A stretch of DNA of 39,837 nucleotides from Mytilinidion resinicola (taxonomy: Eukaryota > Ascomycota > Dothideomycetes > Mytilinidiales > Mytilinidiaceae). Shown piece by piece: positions 31,378 through 39,837 of the stretch. The notes under the pieces were generated by a model. The model was given only the letters and a program-made list of their open reading frames with translations. It made no database searches and was not told the origin of the DNA. The stretch covers positions 943,387-983,223 of the forward strand of contig NW_022985445.1 of the NCBI RefSeq assembly GCF_010093595.1, written 5' to 3'. Every line of letters begins with the position of its first letter. Position 1 is the stretch's first letter. A program made the translations under genes and the position numbers.

Positions 31378-32089
31378 TTATTGATGTACCGGTGCTTGCT
31401 TCTTCTGCTCGCTCGATACCGGCTTCTCTGCAGAGTCCTGCTTCTCGTCGTCCGCGCATCCACAGTCGTACGCGTCCCCTATCTGCTCGCAATCATACTC
31501 GGGCTTGTGTAGTCGCTTGTTCACGATGTTGTGCACGTAGCAGCCCCATGTCGCAGCGGCGGACCGTGACGACACCTGGGGTGGGTATTTGGCAAGGACT
31601 TTGCCAAAGTGCTCGGCGCATTCTCCACTGCAGTCGTCTCATAAGCTAAGGTATTGCCCGCTGGGGAGGAAGACTACCATGGGTATAGTCTCTGGAAGAG
31701 ATGGACGTATTGCCGCAGCGCTTCGCTCTCGTCTTTTGTCGGCTTGACGGGGAACCGCGCAAAGGTGGTGTGCAGCACTTTCCAAGCGGCGCGACCCAGT
31801 TCTGCCCTGGAAGCCAAACACATTAGCATCGCAATCTGATCACGCGGAGGGTGTGGGGCGTTTTCGAGAGAAGTTTGCTGCTCTCGACGTACTTTGCGGT
31901 GGCATTGCCCAGCTTAGGTGCGATCGCATGACCACTGAGTATGGAGCTGTCTGCTGGCTCTAAATGTGCCGGGACAACTGTAGCAGGACTTCCGCTCCCG
32001 TTCGAGTCCCGAAGCGAAGTCAGAAACAGGATGGACAGGATGGCTGCCGCGAGCACCAGGAGGAGCGTGAAACGACGACTTGCGCCCAT
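31378..32089 (-). CDS. ERV2: FAD-dependent sulfhydryl oxidase, ERV2 type (3 exons, 191 aa)
   Basis: Exons are 31893-32089, 31678-31806 and 31378-31627. A single N-terminal hydrophobic segment (FTLLLVLAAAILSILFLTSL) is a signal anchor for the endoplasmic reticulum. The ERV/ALR domain follows: ELGRAAWKVLHTTFARFP, then LYPCGECAEHFGKVL with the redox-active C-x2-C pair, and CYVHNIVNKRLHKPEYDC for FAD binding. The tail carries YDCGC, matching the C-terminal Cys-Gly-Cys shuttle of yeast Erv2. The enzyme oxidises protein disulfide isomerase using oxygen in the secretory pathway. Intron 2 (31628-31677) splits the codon of the first active-site cysteine. An in-frame ATG at 32146 would add 19 residues before the anchor; I prefer 32089. 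The gene is divergent from the aminotransferase. Confidence 0.92.
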
Positions 32090-32460
32090 TTCAAGGACTG
32101 GTGGAATCGTGGGGTTTATCTGCCAGAGATGGAGGAAAGCTTCCAACGCAGTGTGGAAATGGCACGGCGGAGGTTATAGAGAAGGTTATTGCCGAGTTGT
32201 GGTCCACGGACCGAAGACAAAGAGCTCACCCTCGTGTCGCAGCATAGTCTCGCCATGCAGCGGCTCCAACACGGAATCTGGCCTGACGATTCGCGCTAGG
32301 GCACCCCGTGCCCCGGCATTCATGCAAGGGCTAGCTTTGGCCGCCGCCGATGTCGCTGTGCTTTTTACAACCCAAAATTACTGAGCACTTGTCGCGGAGC
32401 ACTACATATATCACCACGCATCCCTTCCGCTTGCACTCACACCGCTCCTCGAGAAGCACC
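32090..32460. promoter_or_regulatory. Divergent promoter region of ERV2-type gene and aminotransferase
   Basis: Start codons at 32089 (-) and 32461 (+) face away from each other across 371 bp. A TATA-like TACATATATC at about 32403 lies some 55 bp upstream of the aminotransferase ATG, and the ATG sits in a good context (CACCATGG). Confidence 0.5.
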
Positions 32461-33931
32461 ATGGCAGCCTCGTTTCCGCCCCCGCCCGTGGACACAATTG
32501 GTACGCAACAACCCTCCCGACTCGCATTGCCCCGCCGTCCCGTACCTTAAGAATTGTACTGACCACTCAATTCCTTGTAGACTGGAACAATGTGGGCTTC
32601 AAAGTTCGAGAAGGTGAGCAGACGTCCTTGCCATTCCATACTTCGTACAGCCCCGAACACGCGACCTCCAAAAGGCGACCATGTCGACCCTCAATCCTTC
32701 AGTCACGGAATAGGATGAGCGACATTCGAGATGGAAAGACGGAGACAATAACATTGGAGCGGTAGCCTCTGAACACCTCAGGCTGACCAATTACCTCAGT
32801 CAATGGCCATGTCGAGTCCCACTACAGCGTCAAGTCTGGCAAATGGACTGAGCCCGAGTTCATCCAGGACCCTTTCCTCCGCATCCACGGCATGGCGCCG
32901 GGTCTCAACTACGGCCAGCAATGCTACGAAGGCATGAAAGCGTTTCGCTCTCCCACCAACGAAATCAACATCTTCCGAGCCGTCCAAAACGCAGAGCGCA
33001 TGCAACACTCGGCCTCCTACATATCCATCCCAGGTGTCCCGAGCGATCACTTTCTAAAAAGCATCCATCTGGCTGTTGGGTTGAACGCGGCTTTCGTGCC
33101 GCCGCATGAGACCGGCGCTGCCATGTATATTCGGCCTCTGCTATTCGGATCAAGCGCTCAGCTAGGGCTGAACCCGCCTGAGGAGTATACTTTCTGCGTG
33201 TATGTCCTGCCTACTGGCGTATACCACGGCACAAAACCCGTCGATGCGCTCATCCTAGAGTCATTCGACCGTGCCGCTCCTGAAGGAACTGGGTCAGCCA
33301 AAGTTGGAGGCAACTATGCTCCAGTTCTGAAGTGGAGCGAGAAGGCGCATCATGACGGCTACGGAATCACACTCCATTTAGACAGCAAGACTAGGAGTGA
33401 GATCGATGAGTTCTCCACGTCTGGATTCATCGGTGTGAAGAAAGACGGTGAATCTTACACACTGGTCGTACCGGACAGTAAGAACGTCATCAAGAGTGTC
33501 ACAGCAGACAGCATCTGCGAGATTGCGAAGTCTCTCGGCTGGAAGGTTGAAGCTCGGTCGGTAAGCATTGTCCTGTCTATCGAGCGATTTGTGAGCAGTC
33601 TAGTCAGATAAGCTGACACGCTAAGATTCCATACGCCGAACTGCCCTCCTTTTCTGAGGTTTTGGCTGCCGGTACCGCTGCTGCTCTTGTGCCAATCAAG
33701 TCCATCACTATGGAGTCGAAGGGAGACAAGTTCGTGTATCGCGACGGGTCTGACGAACTAGGCCCTGTCTGCGTCAAGCTGCTTACTACCCTCAAGGGCA
33801 TCCAACAAGGCAAGATCGACGATACCTTCGGCTGGTTGGGTAAGGTCAATGAACCTAAGGGATACTCAAATGGCTCTGCCACCAATGGAGACGCCTTGGA
33901 TGGACCCAACACAGTCGGCAGGCTGCCGTAA
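32461..33931 (+). CDS. Class IV PLP aminotransferase, branched-chain-amino-acid type (4 exons, 379 aa)
   Basis: Exons are 32461-32500, 32581-32613, 32800-33560 and 33626-33931. The fold is that of branched-chain aminotransferases: LRIHGMAPGLNYGQQCYEGM at the N-terminus, MYIRPLLFGSSAQLGL, the PLP-binding lysine in GTGSAKVGGNYAPVL, then DEFSTSGFIGV and a phosphate-binding stretch IKSVTADSICEIAKSLGWKV. The last exon contributes ELPSFSEVLAAGTAAALVPI, the conserved active-site wall. The enzyme should transfer the amino group between a branched-chain (or related) amino acid and 2-oxoglutarate. No mitochondrial presequence is evident, so a cytosolic or secondary-metabolism isoform is likely. Exon 2 is only 33 nt and intron 2 is 186 nt. 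I see no neighbouring synthase genes that would indicate a cluster. Confidence 0.9.
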
Positions 33932-34239
33932 GAGGGACACCAGCGTGTGTTGATCCTGATCTCGCCCTAGCCATCATAGAGGGGCTTCCCACGTCGTGCA
34001 ATGCGCGCTATCCTCTGGAGTTTCGGTGTCGATGTCTATTTAGCGTTTCGTATAGAGAACCTCAGGCTGTAAATATGTGGATAGGACAAAAAGTTTGACC
34101 ATTCGACCCCTACATCTATATCTCAGCGGTTTCTTGTCAACAAGTTCCATTTTTGTATTCGCTGAACTGTCATAGAACGTTATACCGAAATGCTTCTATC
34201 CCGAAGTTTCATTTCCGCACCACGAAGCCGTCAACCGAC
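33932..34239. other. Convergent intergenic region
   Basis: 3' ends of the aminotransferase (+) and the broken secreted-protein gene (-). No other feature seen. Confidence 0.5.
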
Positions 34240-34855
34240 TCACAACCCCACAAGCTCATCCAACCTACACGGTCCCGCATGCAGTAACTCATGCGGTGGA
34301 ATCCTGTTCCCCTCCGTCGGAAATTGCAGAATCACCGTCTCATCCTGCCCCGGAAACTCGGTAATATGGCCCGCTCTCGGCGCTCTGTTAGGTGTGTCTG
34401 CTGCAAGCAAAAACCTATATTTCCCACCCGGATCCATGCCTCGGATTCAGAAGCTGGAAGTGTGGAGTTGGGGATACGGATGTGTGCGAGGCCGGAGAGG
34501 AAGATGGAGAACCTGGTGTAGGTGAGACTTGGATTACATGGTGGAGAGGCGAATGCATTTGGGGGAGGTAAATGGAGGAGGACGTACTGCACGACCGTCG
34601 CATGGCTTATTGTCGAGTTTGCGTAGGTTCGGGGTGGAAGAATGCCAATGAATGCGTTTGAGAAATTGCCTATGTCATAGTTTGCTGCACCTCGACCTAT
34701 CTTGGGAATCGAGTCGAGAGCCCAGCACTCCAGGCGCGATGCGCCGTCGAAGGCGGAGAGGGCGGTGAGTTTGAATTTAACTGAGCAGAAATTTTGAGGA
34801 TTGAAATTGCTAACAGGACGAAGAGGGAGTATATGAAAGAATTTTGGAGCTTCAT
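34240..34855 (-). pseudogene. Broken gene for a small secreted fungal protein
   Basis: A clear signal peptide starts at 34855 (MKLQNSFIYSLFVLLAISIL then KISAQ). The mature part is recognisable as a common fungal secreted-protein type: FKLTALSAFDGASRLECWAL, IGNFSNAFIGILPP, an in-phase intron with donor GTACGT and acceptor CACCAG, then FLSGLAHIRIPNS, DPGGKYRFLLAADTP and TEGNRIPPHELLHAGPC ending LVGL. These blocks lie in three different frames. One shift falls after KISAQ near 34780 and one near 34440 between SESEA and DPGGKY. No GT-AG intron repairs either, so the gene is probably inactive, unless the assembly has small errors. Function unknown. Confidence 0.6.
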
Positions 34856-35734
34856 TGTGCTGAATTGGGCTTGCATGCTACCTTCCGAAAACCCTACGCA
34901 ATCATGCAAGCCGGCTCCTATCCCGACACTGGCTTCAGAGAATTCAGCAGATCGCACCGGAGTTGGGAAATTTACTGAGGGGATATGCACCTAGTCGCCT
35001 AGTGCCACAGATCTCGGGCCGATCCGTGCTTCCCCGGACTCAGGTACCTCGATGTCCGGTACATAACGACCTTATCATCTTCCCATTGTCTCCTTGTTCT
35101 CTTTATACTCGCGCATCTTGCAATTCATGGCAGGGACATTTGTGGTTCACTCATGTCTACAGTGCATATGTAGTGGATGTCCATGTTCTATTATCATTCA
35201 CCTCAGTCGGATATATTTATCGGCTACGTACGGAGGAGCCTTTCAAAAGTTCTTGCCGCGCTAGTGAGCTTACCCCTGCAACCGACAGGAGCATCAAAAT
35301 ATCGTGCGATCCAATCATCCACAAATTGTCTCTTAAATAGCTTGCGGATACTCTTATATGTTGTAAAAGAGAGTCTGCCAAGTTTTATAAAATTTGAACA
35401 TCCTAAAAAGGAGTAGTCCTTAAACAGAGAGCCCTAATAGTCTCGCTTATACCCTTGGCGCTGCAGGGGTTGATCTTGGCGGGCAAAAACTTTTGAAAGG
35501 CTCCTCTGTAATACCGGCAGGACTGATCGATGTCGCGGTAGCTGAGAGGAATTCCGGTGTGCCGTGATCTTGAGAGTTGTGGGTCGGATTCAGGATGCTT
35601 ACACAGGTGCGGAGGATTTCGAACCAGGACACCAATGTTGAACCTAACGAGGAAGCTGATGTAGATTGGAGGGAGGTCTTGCTGATGCGCTCGGATTGAA
35701 ACTGCTCAGTCGGACTCTAGTAGCAGCCATTTGA
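34856..35734. other. Intergenic region with a short inverted duplication
   Basis: About 0.9 kb without a supported gene. It contains the inverted repeat 35229-35508. Open frames on the plus strand at 34963-35416 have no recognisable features. Confidence 0.45.
35229..35508. repeat. Inverted repeat, about 28-bp arms
   Basis: GAGGAGCCTTTCAAAAGTTC at about 35235 recurs in inverted orientation at 35481-35506 (read on the reverse strand as GAGGAGCCTTTCAAAAGTTT). Weaker similarity continues into CCCCTGCA on both sides. Both arms can be translated as TEEPFKS in outward-facing frames, so this may be an inverted duplication of a gene fragment. Confidence 0.7.
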
Positions 35735-36509
35735 CTACCTTTTAGCTGCCCGATAGAACGTATCTTCATCGTCGTCTCGACCACTATCCTCCCGCTGCGT
35801 GTCTTTTTCGCGCTCTTGGCGAGGCTTCGGCGTGGCCGCTCTGATGAATGTGGCCACACCAACGACTAATCTAGTCGCACCAGCAACAACTGAAGCGCCA
35901 TATCCCCCCATGGCGGCACTCTGCAATGTGGCAAACACGCCTCGGGCAGGAGTAGAGGCTGTTTGCAATGCAGCTGCTATAGAAGCTGAATGAGGACAGT
36001 CAGTGAAATGCACTGCTACAAAGCAAAGTTTTTCGGCGATTGTGGATATATACCTGCTCGGGGACCCATAGCACTCCATCCCAAGGTGCTTAGCACTGGC
36101 GTAGTCACTATGCTGGTACGAGCAATGCGACTCCGCTTACGACATGGAATCCTGTCTGGTGTGGATGCTCCCGAATCCAGCCGACTACTTCTCCAGAGGC
36201 AGCTCCCAAGTCGGCTTGCAAAAGCTGGCCTATCTTTTCTCCAACTTACTGTCCAACTTCTTGACCGAATTCATCAGCTGCCTTCCAGGCCTCTCCAATC
36301 GCAGATCCGACTCTTTTGCCCATTTCCTGTCCGAAGCCACCGGCGTTCTTCCAGGCCTCTTCAATAGCAGGGCCGACGTGCTTGCCGACTTCCTGTCCAA
36401 GGCCATCGGCTGCCTTCCAAGCATTTCCGAGCGCGGGTTCGACATGCTTGCCCATTTTTTGTCCAAAGCCGTCAAGCGAGGCCCACACCTGACCGAAGAA
36501 GTCACCCAT
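35735..36509 (-). CDS. ISG12/IFI6-like membrane protein with 22-residue N-terminal repeats (3 exons, 214 aa; possibly decayed)
   Basis: Splice-consistent exons are 36250-36509, 36054-36187 and 35735-35985. Exon 1 encodes about three and a half repeats of roughly 22 residues (FGQKMGKHVEPALGNAWKAA, LGQEVGKHVGPAIEEAWKNA, FGQEMGKRVGSAIGEAWKAA). Exon 3 has the glycine/alanine-rich ISG12 (IFI6/IFI27) block, IAAALQTASTPARGVFATLQ and SAAMGGYGASVVAGATRLVV, preceded by TTPVLSTLGWSAMGP in exon 2; these form hydrophobic helices, so it is likely a membrane (perhaps mitochondrial) protein. In animals relatives affect mitochondrial membranes; the fungal role is unknown. The unspliced frame across intron 1 encodes GWIREHPHQTGFHVVSGVAL, clearly related to the neighbour gene, but it contains a TAA and a one-base shift, so the gene may be damaged. 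Confidence 0.65.
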
Positions 36510-36810
36510 CTTTAGAGAATTCGATGAATGAGGTAGTTGTGGTGAATTGGCGAGTGAGGCTCGATAGGCGTGATGCTGTTGACGTGCTAAGCGGCTCCAG
36601 TCAGAGGAGTTGTTTGTCCGATAGCCCGCTAGCGAGCGGTGAATGCGACAAGATGGTGGTATAACTGAGCGGATAGAGGCGGACTAGCTCGACAAGGAGT
36701 GTTGTTTTCATGAAGCTCATTCCTCACGTAGACACAACAACACAACAGCAGAGCCAGCGGCTTTTCGGACTCACCGCCGCAGATAGCTCACCACCATCAC
36801 TCTCACCAAC
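36510..36810. promoter_or_regulatory. Divergent promoter region between two ISG12-like genes
   Basis: The 301 bp between the starts at 36509 (-) and 36811 (+) must serve both genes. The leader of the plus-strand gene is rich in CACAACAACACAACAGCAG and TCACCACCATC-type words. No defined factor site is claimed. Confidence 0.5.
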
Positions 36811-37258
36811 ATGCTATCTGTCGTCCGCCGCGCGTACAAAGCAGTGAAGAAGCGAGTAGTGAAAGCCTACCGCGCCACCACTACTCCGGTCGCAAGATAT
36901 GTCGTCGAACACCCAATCCGCACTACGGTTTACATCGCCAGAGCCGTCCTGATACTATACCCAGGCGCGATGATGGGACCCTTCTGGGTCCTCACATTGG
37001 GAATGAGCCGCACTCGAGCAAGTAAGACTTCAAAATATCCTTCCAGATGTCACCTATCTTTATGTGAGGCTATGTTCAATGCTGACACACACAGTGGTGG
37101 TTGCTTCTGCAATCCGCTCTTATGCGGTCCTTGGACCAGCGGGAGGACTATTCGCCATCTTGCAAACAGCGGCGATTGCAGGACCCCGTCAGGCGGCTCA
37201 GTATGCAGGGTTTAGGCTGCTCAACCAGATTCAGCAGGAGTGGGGGCTGTTACTCTAA
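36811..37258 (+). CDS. Small ISG12/IFI6-like membrane protein (2 exons, 124 aa)
   Basis: Exons are 36811-37021 and 37095-37258, joined through a 73-nt GT-AG intron in phase. The basic N-terminus (MLSVVRRAYKAVKKRVVKAY) could be a mitochondrial targeting helix. It is followed by YVVEHPIRTTVYIARAVLIL and YPGAMMGPFWVLTLGM, then MVVASAIRSYAVLGPAGGLF and AILQTAAIAGP. The EHP block and the GPAGGLFAILQTAA block correspond to WIREHPHQTGF and GVFATLQSAAMGG in the divergent neighbour, so the two genes are paralogues. The Gly/Ala-rich helices are those of the ISG12/IFI6 superfamily. Function in fungi is not established. Confidence 0.75.
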
Positions 37259-37641
37259 GCCTTGCGAAGAGGAGACGGGAAGGACTTCCGGGTGAGTATA
37301 CATTACAATCAGTGGAAGGGAACGTTACTGACCTTTGGTAGTGCGGCTCTGAGCCCAGTATTCTGACCGTATTTGGATTTATCTATATCGAGGATCAGAC
37401 GCACGTCGCGTATAGCCTTCGAACTGCCACATGGTTCAACATGCGATCGAGAGAACTTCACGTAGGTTTGGGACGGCCTACGCAAGTGTAGAGATGATCG
37501 AAGTACACGATAAATGTTCAAAAACACATTCACAATTGTGGGCGATGAGATTATGAGAAGAACATTGACATCATTATGGGAACACAGTGGTATTATTGAA
37601 GTTAGAAGAAGAGAAATATTGATGAAGAATCCAAAATGTCT
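37259..37641. other. Convergent intergenic region
   Basis: 3' regions of the ISG12-like gene (+) and the small secreted-protein gene (-). No other feature seen. Confidence 0.5.
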
Positions 37642-38049
37642 CTAATAGATGTCGCAAATGAAGCTCTGCGCCCTATCTTTCCAGCCCTGACCTAGTAAAT
37701 CAGGGTTACCTGGATAGACTAGGTTGATGTACGGGTTAGGATTTGCTGCGTCACCCGCTGTGCACTTATCATTGTCCCAGAACCAGCAATGTGTCGTGGG
37801 ATTTGGGCCAATAGAGGAGGTCGATCGGTAGAATGGAGGCTCTAGAGGGTGGCACTGCCCTGGAATGGATTGAACATACTGGCACTGTCCCGACCAATTG
37901 GAGCCAGTGCACATATACACTCCACCAGGCGGACCTGGGGCTTGGGACTTTTGAGGAGGTCCAGCCTGTCCAGCTGCACATGTTGGATCCGCCGTGCTGA
38001 TGCTGAACAACGCAGCTAAGGCGGTAAAGACTAAGTGGTTGGTATACAT
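37642..38049 (-). CDS. Small cysteine-containing secreted protein (single exon, 135 aa)
   Basis: The signal peptide is MYTNHLVFTALAALFSISTA. The mature part has seven cysteines, in PTCAAG, VYMCTGSNWSGQCQY, IPGQCHPL, THCWFW, NDKC and SFICDIY. The pattern CTGSNWSGQC ... PGQCHPL ... SSIGPNP ... CWFWDNDKC resembles a small secreted fungal domain with a beta/gamma-crystallin-like layout. Such proteins are exported and can be effectors or wall-associated; neither role can be read from the sequence. The frame is open upstream to 38226, but the signal peptide fixes the start at 38049. No intron is needed. Confidence 0.75.
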   Translation of the reverse strand: MYTNHLVFTALAALFSISTADPTCAAGQAGPPQKSQAPGPPGGVYMCTGSNWSGQCQYVQSIPGQCHPLEPPFYRSTSSIGPNPTTHCWFWDNDKCTAGDAANPNPYINLVYPGNPDLLGQGWKDRAQSFICDIY

Positions 38050-38586
38050 TATCAGCGTGGTGGGTGAGAACGATTGGAGAATTGTCGTGAAACGTGTAGC
38101 TGTCGAAGGTTGAAGTGAGTGGTGTGGTCGTATCTTCGGAAAGATAGGTGTGTGGAAGAGACACACGTTAACTAAATATGTGAGTTCAAAGATCAAGTAA
38201 CAACTTGTTTGTTCGACTTTCTGCATTTTCTTTCACGTATGCTTAGTAATGAGCATGGCTCAAAGAATCGCACAATCGTAGTGTTTAGTCTTATTGGTTA
38301 GAATGGGTATCAATTTAACTTCCTTTGTTTTGTCTAGAGGCCTTCCCTTTCATGCCAAAGACAATACCAACGGCAAGGCTTTGGCGACTATCATTCGTGG
38401 GACCGAAAGACGTCGAACGCAGGCTTGCTGCAAAGCTATAGATCGCAGGCACAGGTGATGCTACCCGACGTTTCAATCGACCAGCATACGTTCGCCAGAT
38501 CCTGAACAATGCAGCTGGTAATCTTCGACTGGGTATCCTAGGTGACATGGAGCAGTGTTGCTATGCTTGATCGGATTGATAGCCGA
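38050..38586. other. Intergenic region with a doubtful small frame
   Basis: A 77-residue minus-strand frame at 38315-38548 (MSPRIPSRRLPAALFRIWRT...) has a basic, mitochondrial-presequence-like start, but nothing else supports it. The remainder is the promoter of the secreted-protein gene. Confidence 0.35.
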
Positions 38587-39558
38587 TCAGACGGAGATAG
38601 TTCCGTTTGTCGAAGGTTGCGTGAAGGGTTTGACGTCCTTGGACATAATCAAATAGTCCGGCGGCTTTTCTAGACCGTTCCTTAGAACTCTTGGTTCTGG
38701 ACTTGTCCCGTCCTTCGAGAAACCTAGCTTTTGATAGAACTTGGCAGCGGCGACGTTGCTCGTGAAAACTGTGAGCATGACCTCCGCGAGGCCAATTCCT
38801 TGCGCGATTGTTTCTGCAATGTGCATCAGGTGAGCTCCAACTCTGCAGCCCCGGAGGCTTTCCGACAAGTGGATTTCGTATATATAGAGAACGGCATATT
38901 CGTAGTCATCATCGTGAGTGATCATAAAGGAAAGAAAGCCATTGACAGGAAGATTCGAGTGGGCTGAGAAAGAAGCATCGTGGCGCGGATCTGCCACGCG
39001 GACGATGAGATATCGCATATCTGGATCTCGCATCTCTTCTTTCTTCGCCTTGGGCCTCCAACGGACGACGGACTTCCTATAGGCTTCTGAAGACGTCTCT
39101 TCAACCAGTGAAAAGCAACCTTCAAGGTCTGCGTCGCTCATCTCCGACGACGCTTTGAATGATATTGTGAGATTGTTTGCTGGTTTGTCTAGTCCTACCC
39201 CGGCGTGGGGGGTAAAGCTGAGGAGACGTGATTCTTGGGGCAGAAAACGAGACTGGAAATCTGATGTAGACAACGCGTTGGTGCTGCGCACTAGATCCAT
39301 ATGGTCGATTCCTTGCGCCATCTGCGTTTCTTCTGGGCGCGCTTGCAATATCGCACGTTTCTTTCGTGGTTGGATTTGGGATCGTTCTTCGCCAGTGGGC
39401 ACTCTTTCAGAAAGGCTTTCCAACCTGGAAACTTCTTCGTGTCAGAAGGGTAAATTGAAAACTCCATCTACAAGGAAAACGGAGCTATCTTGTTAGGAGT
39501 CAGGCTCACCCTCGGCATTATGATTCTGGTCTGCGCTATCCTCGATGCGTCGCTTCAT
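38587..39558 (-). CDS. NAA40: N-alpha-acetyltransferase 40 (NatD) type GNAT enzyme (2 exons, 297 aa)
   Basis: Exons are 39510-39558 and 38587-39431. The start MKRRIEDSADQNHNAE joins in phase through a 78-nt intron (acceptor GAAGAAG) to a charged segment with RKKR. The GNAT core follows: SSEMSDADLEGCFSLVEETS, RWRPKAKKEEMRDPDMRYLI, a hydrophobic strand VNGFLSFMITHDDDYEYAVL, YIYEIHLSESLRGCRVGAHL with the acetyl-CoA-binding R-x-x-R-x-G-A-type loop, and LTVFTSNVAAAKFYQKLGFS. The order WRxxxKxxEM ... YEIHL ... NxxAxxFYxKLGF is that of NAA40, which acetylates the N-terminal serine of histones H4 and H2A. The first junction is the least certain part because other acceptors exist nearby. Confidence 0.82.
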
Positions 39559-39837
39559 GCTCCAAGCTTCGGTATGCAAATAGACTCTGTAGTAGCTTAG
39601 AACTGTCACAACCTGATAACGACTTGACGGGAGCTGGCGCTTCTTGCGTTGTTGGCCGGGTGTTTTGCAGACGAGATATGCAGCAGAAGTCGAGGAGACG
39701 CGCAGGTGGGTTATCTCAGGTGCCTCAGACCCTCTACGAGGATATTACCCTGCCTGAGTGCGTGTGGTTGGTGTTGGGCGTTGTGCATGTTGTGCAGAGA
39801 ATTCTGCCAAAAAGGCGGTTCACGTGACGGGCAGGCC
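39559..39837. other. Upstream region of the NAA40-type gene, end of window
   Basis: Probably the promoter and leader of the acetyltransferase. A plus-strand frame (39624-39827) shows no recognisable domain. Confidence 0.4.

Noticed and set aside
28668..33931. Possible biosynthetic cluster around the aminotransferase and ERV2-type oxidase
   Set aside because: Neighbours are a nucleolar zinc-finger protein and secretory-pathway enzyme; no synthase, transporter or cytochrome P450 is present.
34963..35416. Plus-strand frames of 125 and 79 residues
   Set aside because: No start context, domain or splice evidence; they cross the inverted repeat.
38315..38548. 77-residue basic minus-strand frame
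   Set aside because: Only a presequence-like start; too little to call a gene, so noted within the intergenic entry.

Overview
The window looks like a nuclear contig from a filamentous ascomycete (Pezizomycotina; a Dothideomycete-like fungus is my inference). Genes carry several short GT-AG introns of about 45-90 nt. Protein families are fungal: a Zn2Cys6 regulator, a PHO80-like cyclin, a BEM46 hydrolase, an opsin-related HSP30-type membrane protein and secreted proteins. Old repeats are AT-rich with CpA-to-TpA decay (CAG and TGG turned into TAG) typical of repeat-induced point mutation (RIP).

Layout. 1-3452 is a nest of decayed mobile elements: the end of a MULE-like element, a RIP-destroyed Fot1/pogo-type transposase, nested solo LTRs, and a short non-autonomous MULE-like element that itself carries a solo LTR. 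3986-17457 is gene-rich: secreted alpha/beta hydrolase (-), BEM46-type hydrolase (-), proteasome beta-1 PRE3 (+), PHO80-like cyclin (+), Zn2Cys6 regulator (+, possibly damaged) and opsin-related protein (-). 17989-24558 is a second transposon island: MITE-like elements, solo LTRs of the same families as the first island, and a much younger MULE with a nearly intact FAR1/MULE-type transposase, interrupted by a 375-base assembly gap. 24877-39558 is gene-rich again: a large proline/serine-rich protein (-), a small orphan (-), a LYAR-type nucleolar zinc-finger protein (-), an ERV2-type sulfhydryl oxidase (-), a class IV branched-chain aminotransferase (+), a broken secreted-protein gene (-), a head-to-head pair of ISG12/IFI6-like membrane proteins (-/+), a small Cys-rich secreted protein (-) and an NAA40/NatD acetyltransferase (-).

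Most genes are unrelated housekeeping or accessory loci; I see no biosynthetic cluster or operon. Three divergent promoters are inferred: BEM46/PRE3, ERV2/aminotransferase, and the ISG12-like pair.

The most unusual structure is at 21043-24558: a 656-bp MITE and a 2.8-kb MULE lie end to end, and one 8-bp word, TTCTTAAT, occurs three times, on both sides of and between them. The two elements share C-rich terminal blocks but have different ends, so the second insertion reused the target duplication of the first. A third element, at 2488-3452, is flanked by a closely related octamer. Other points of note are a 15-nt PRE3 microexon coding for the autoprocessing junction, a GC-AG intron in the cyclin gene, an opsin homologue without the retinal lysine, and several genes whose frames are broken or depend on odd splicing.

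Exon boundaries were derived by hand from splice motifs, reading phase and remembered family motifs; no database search was run.
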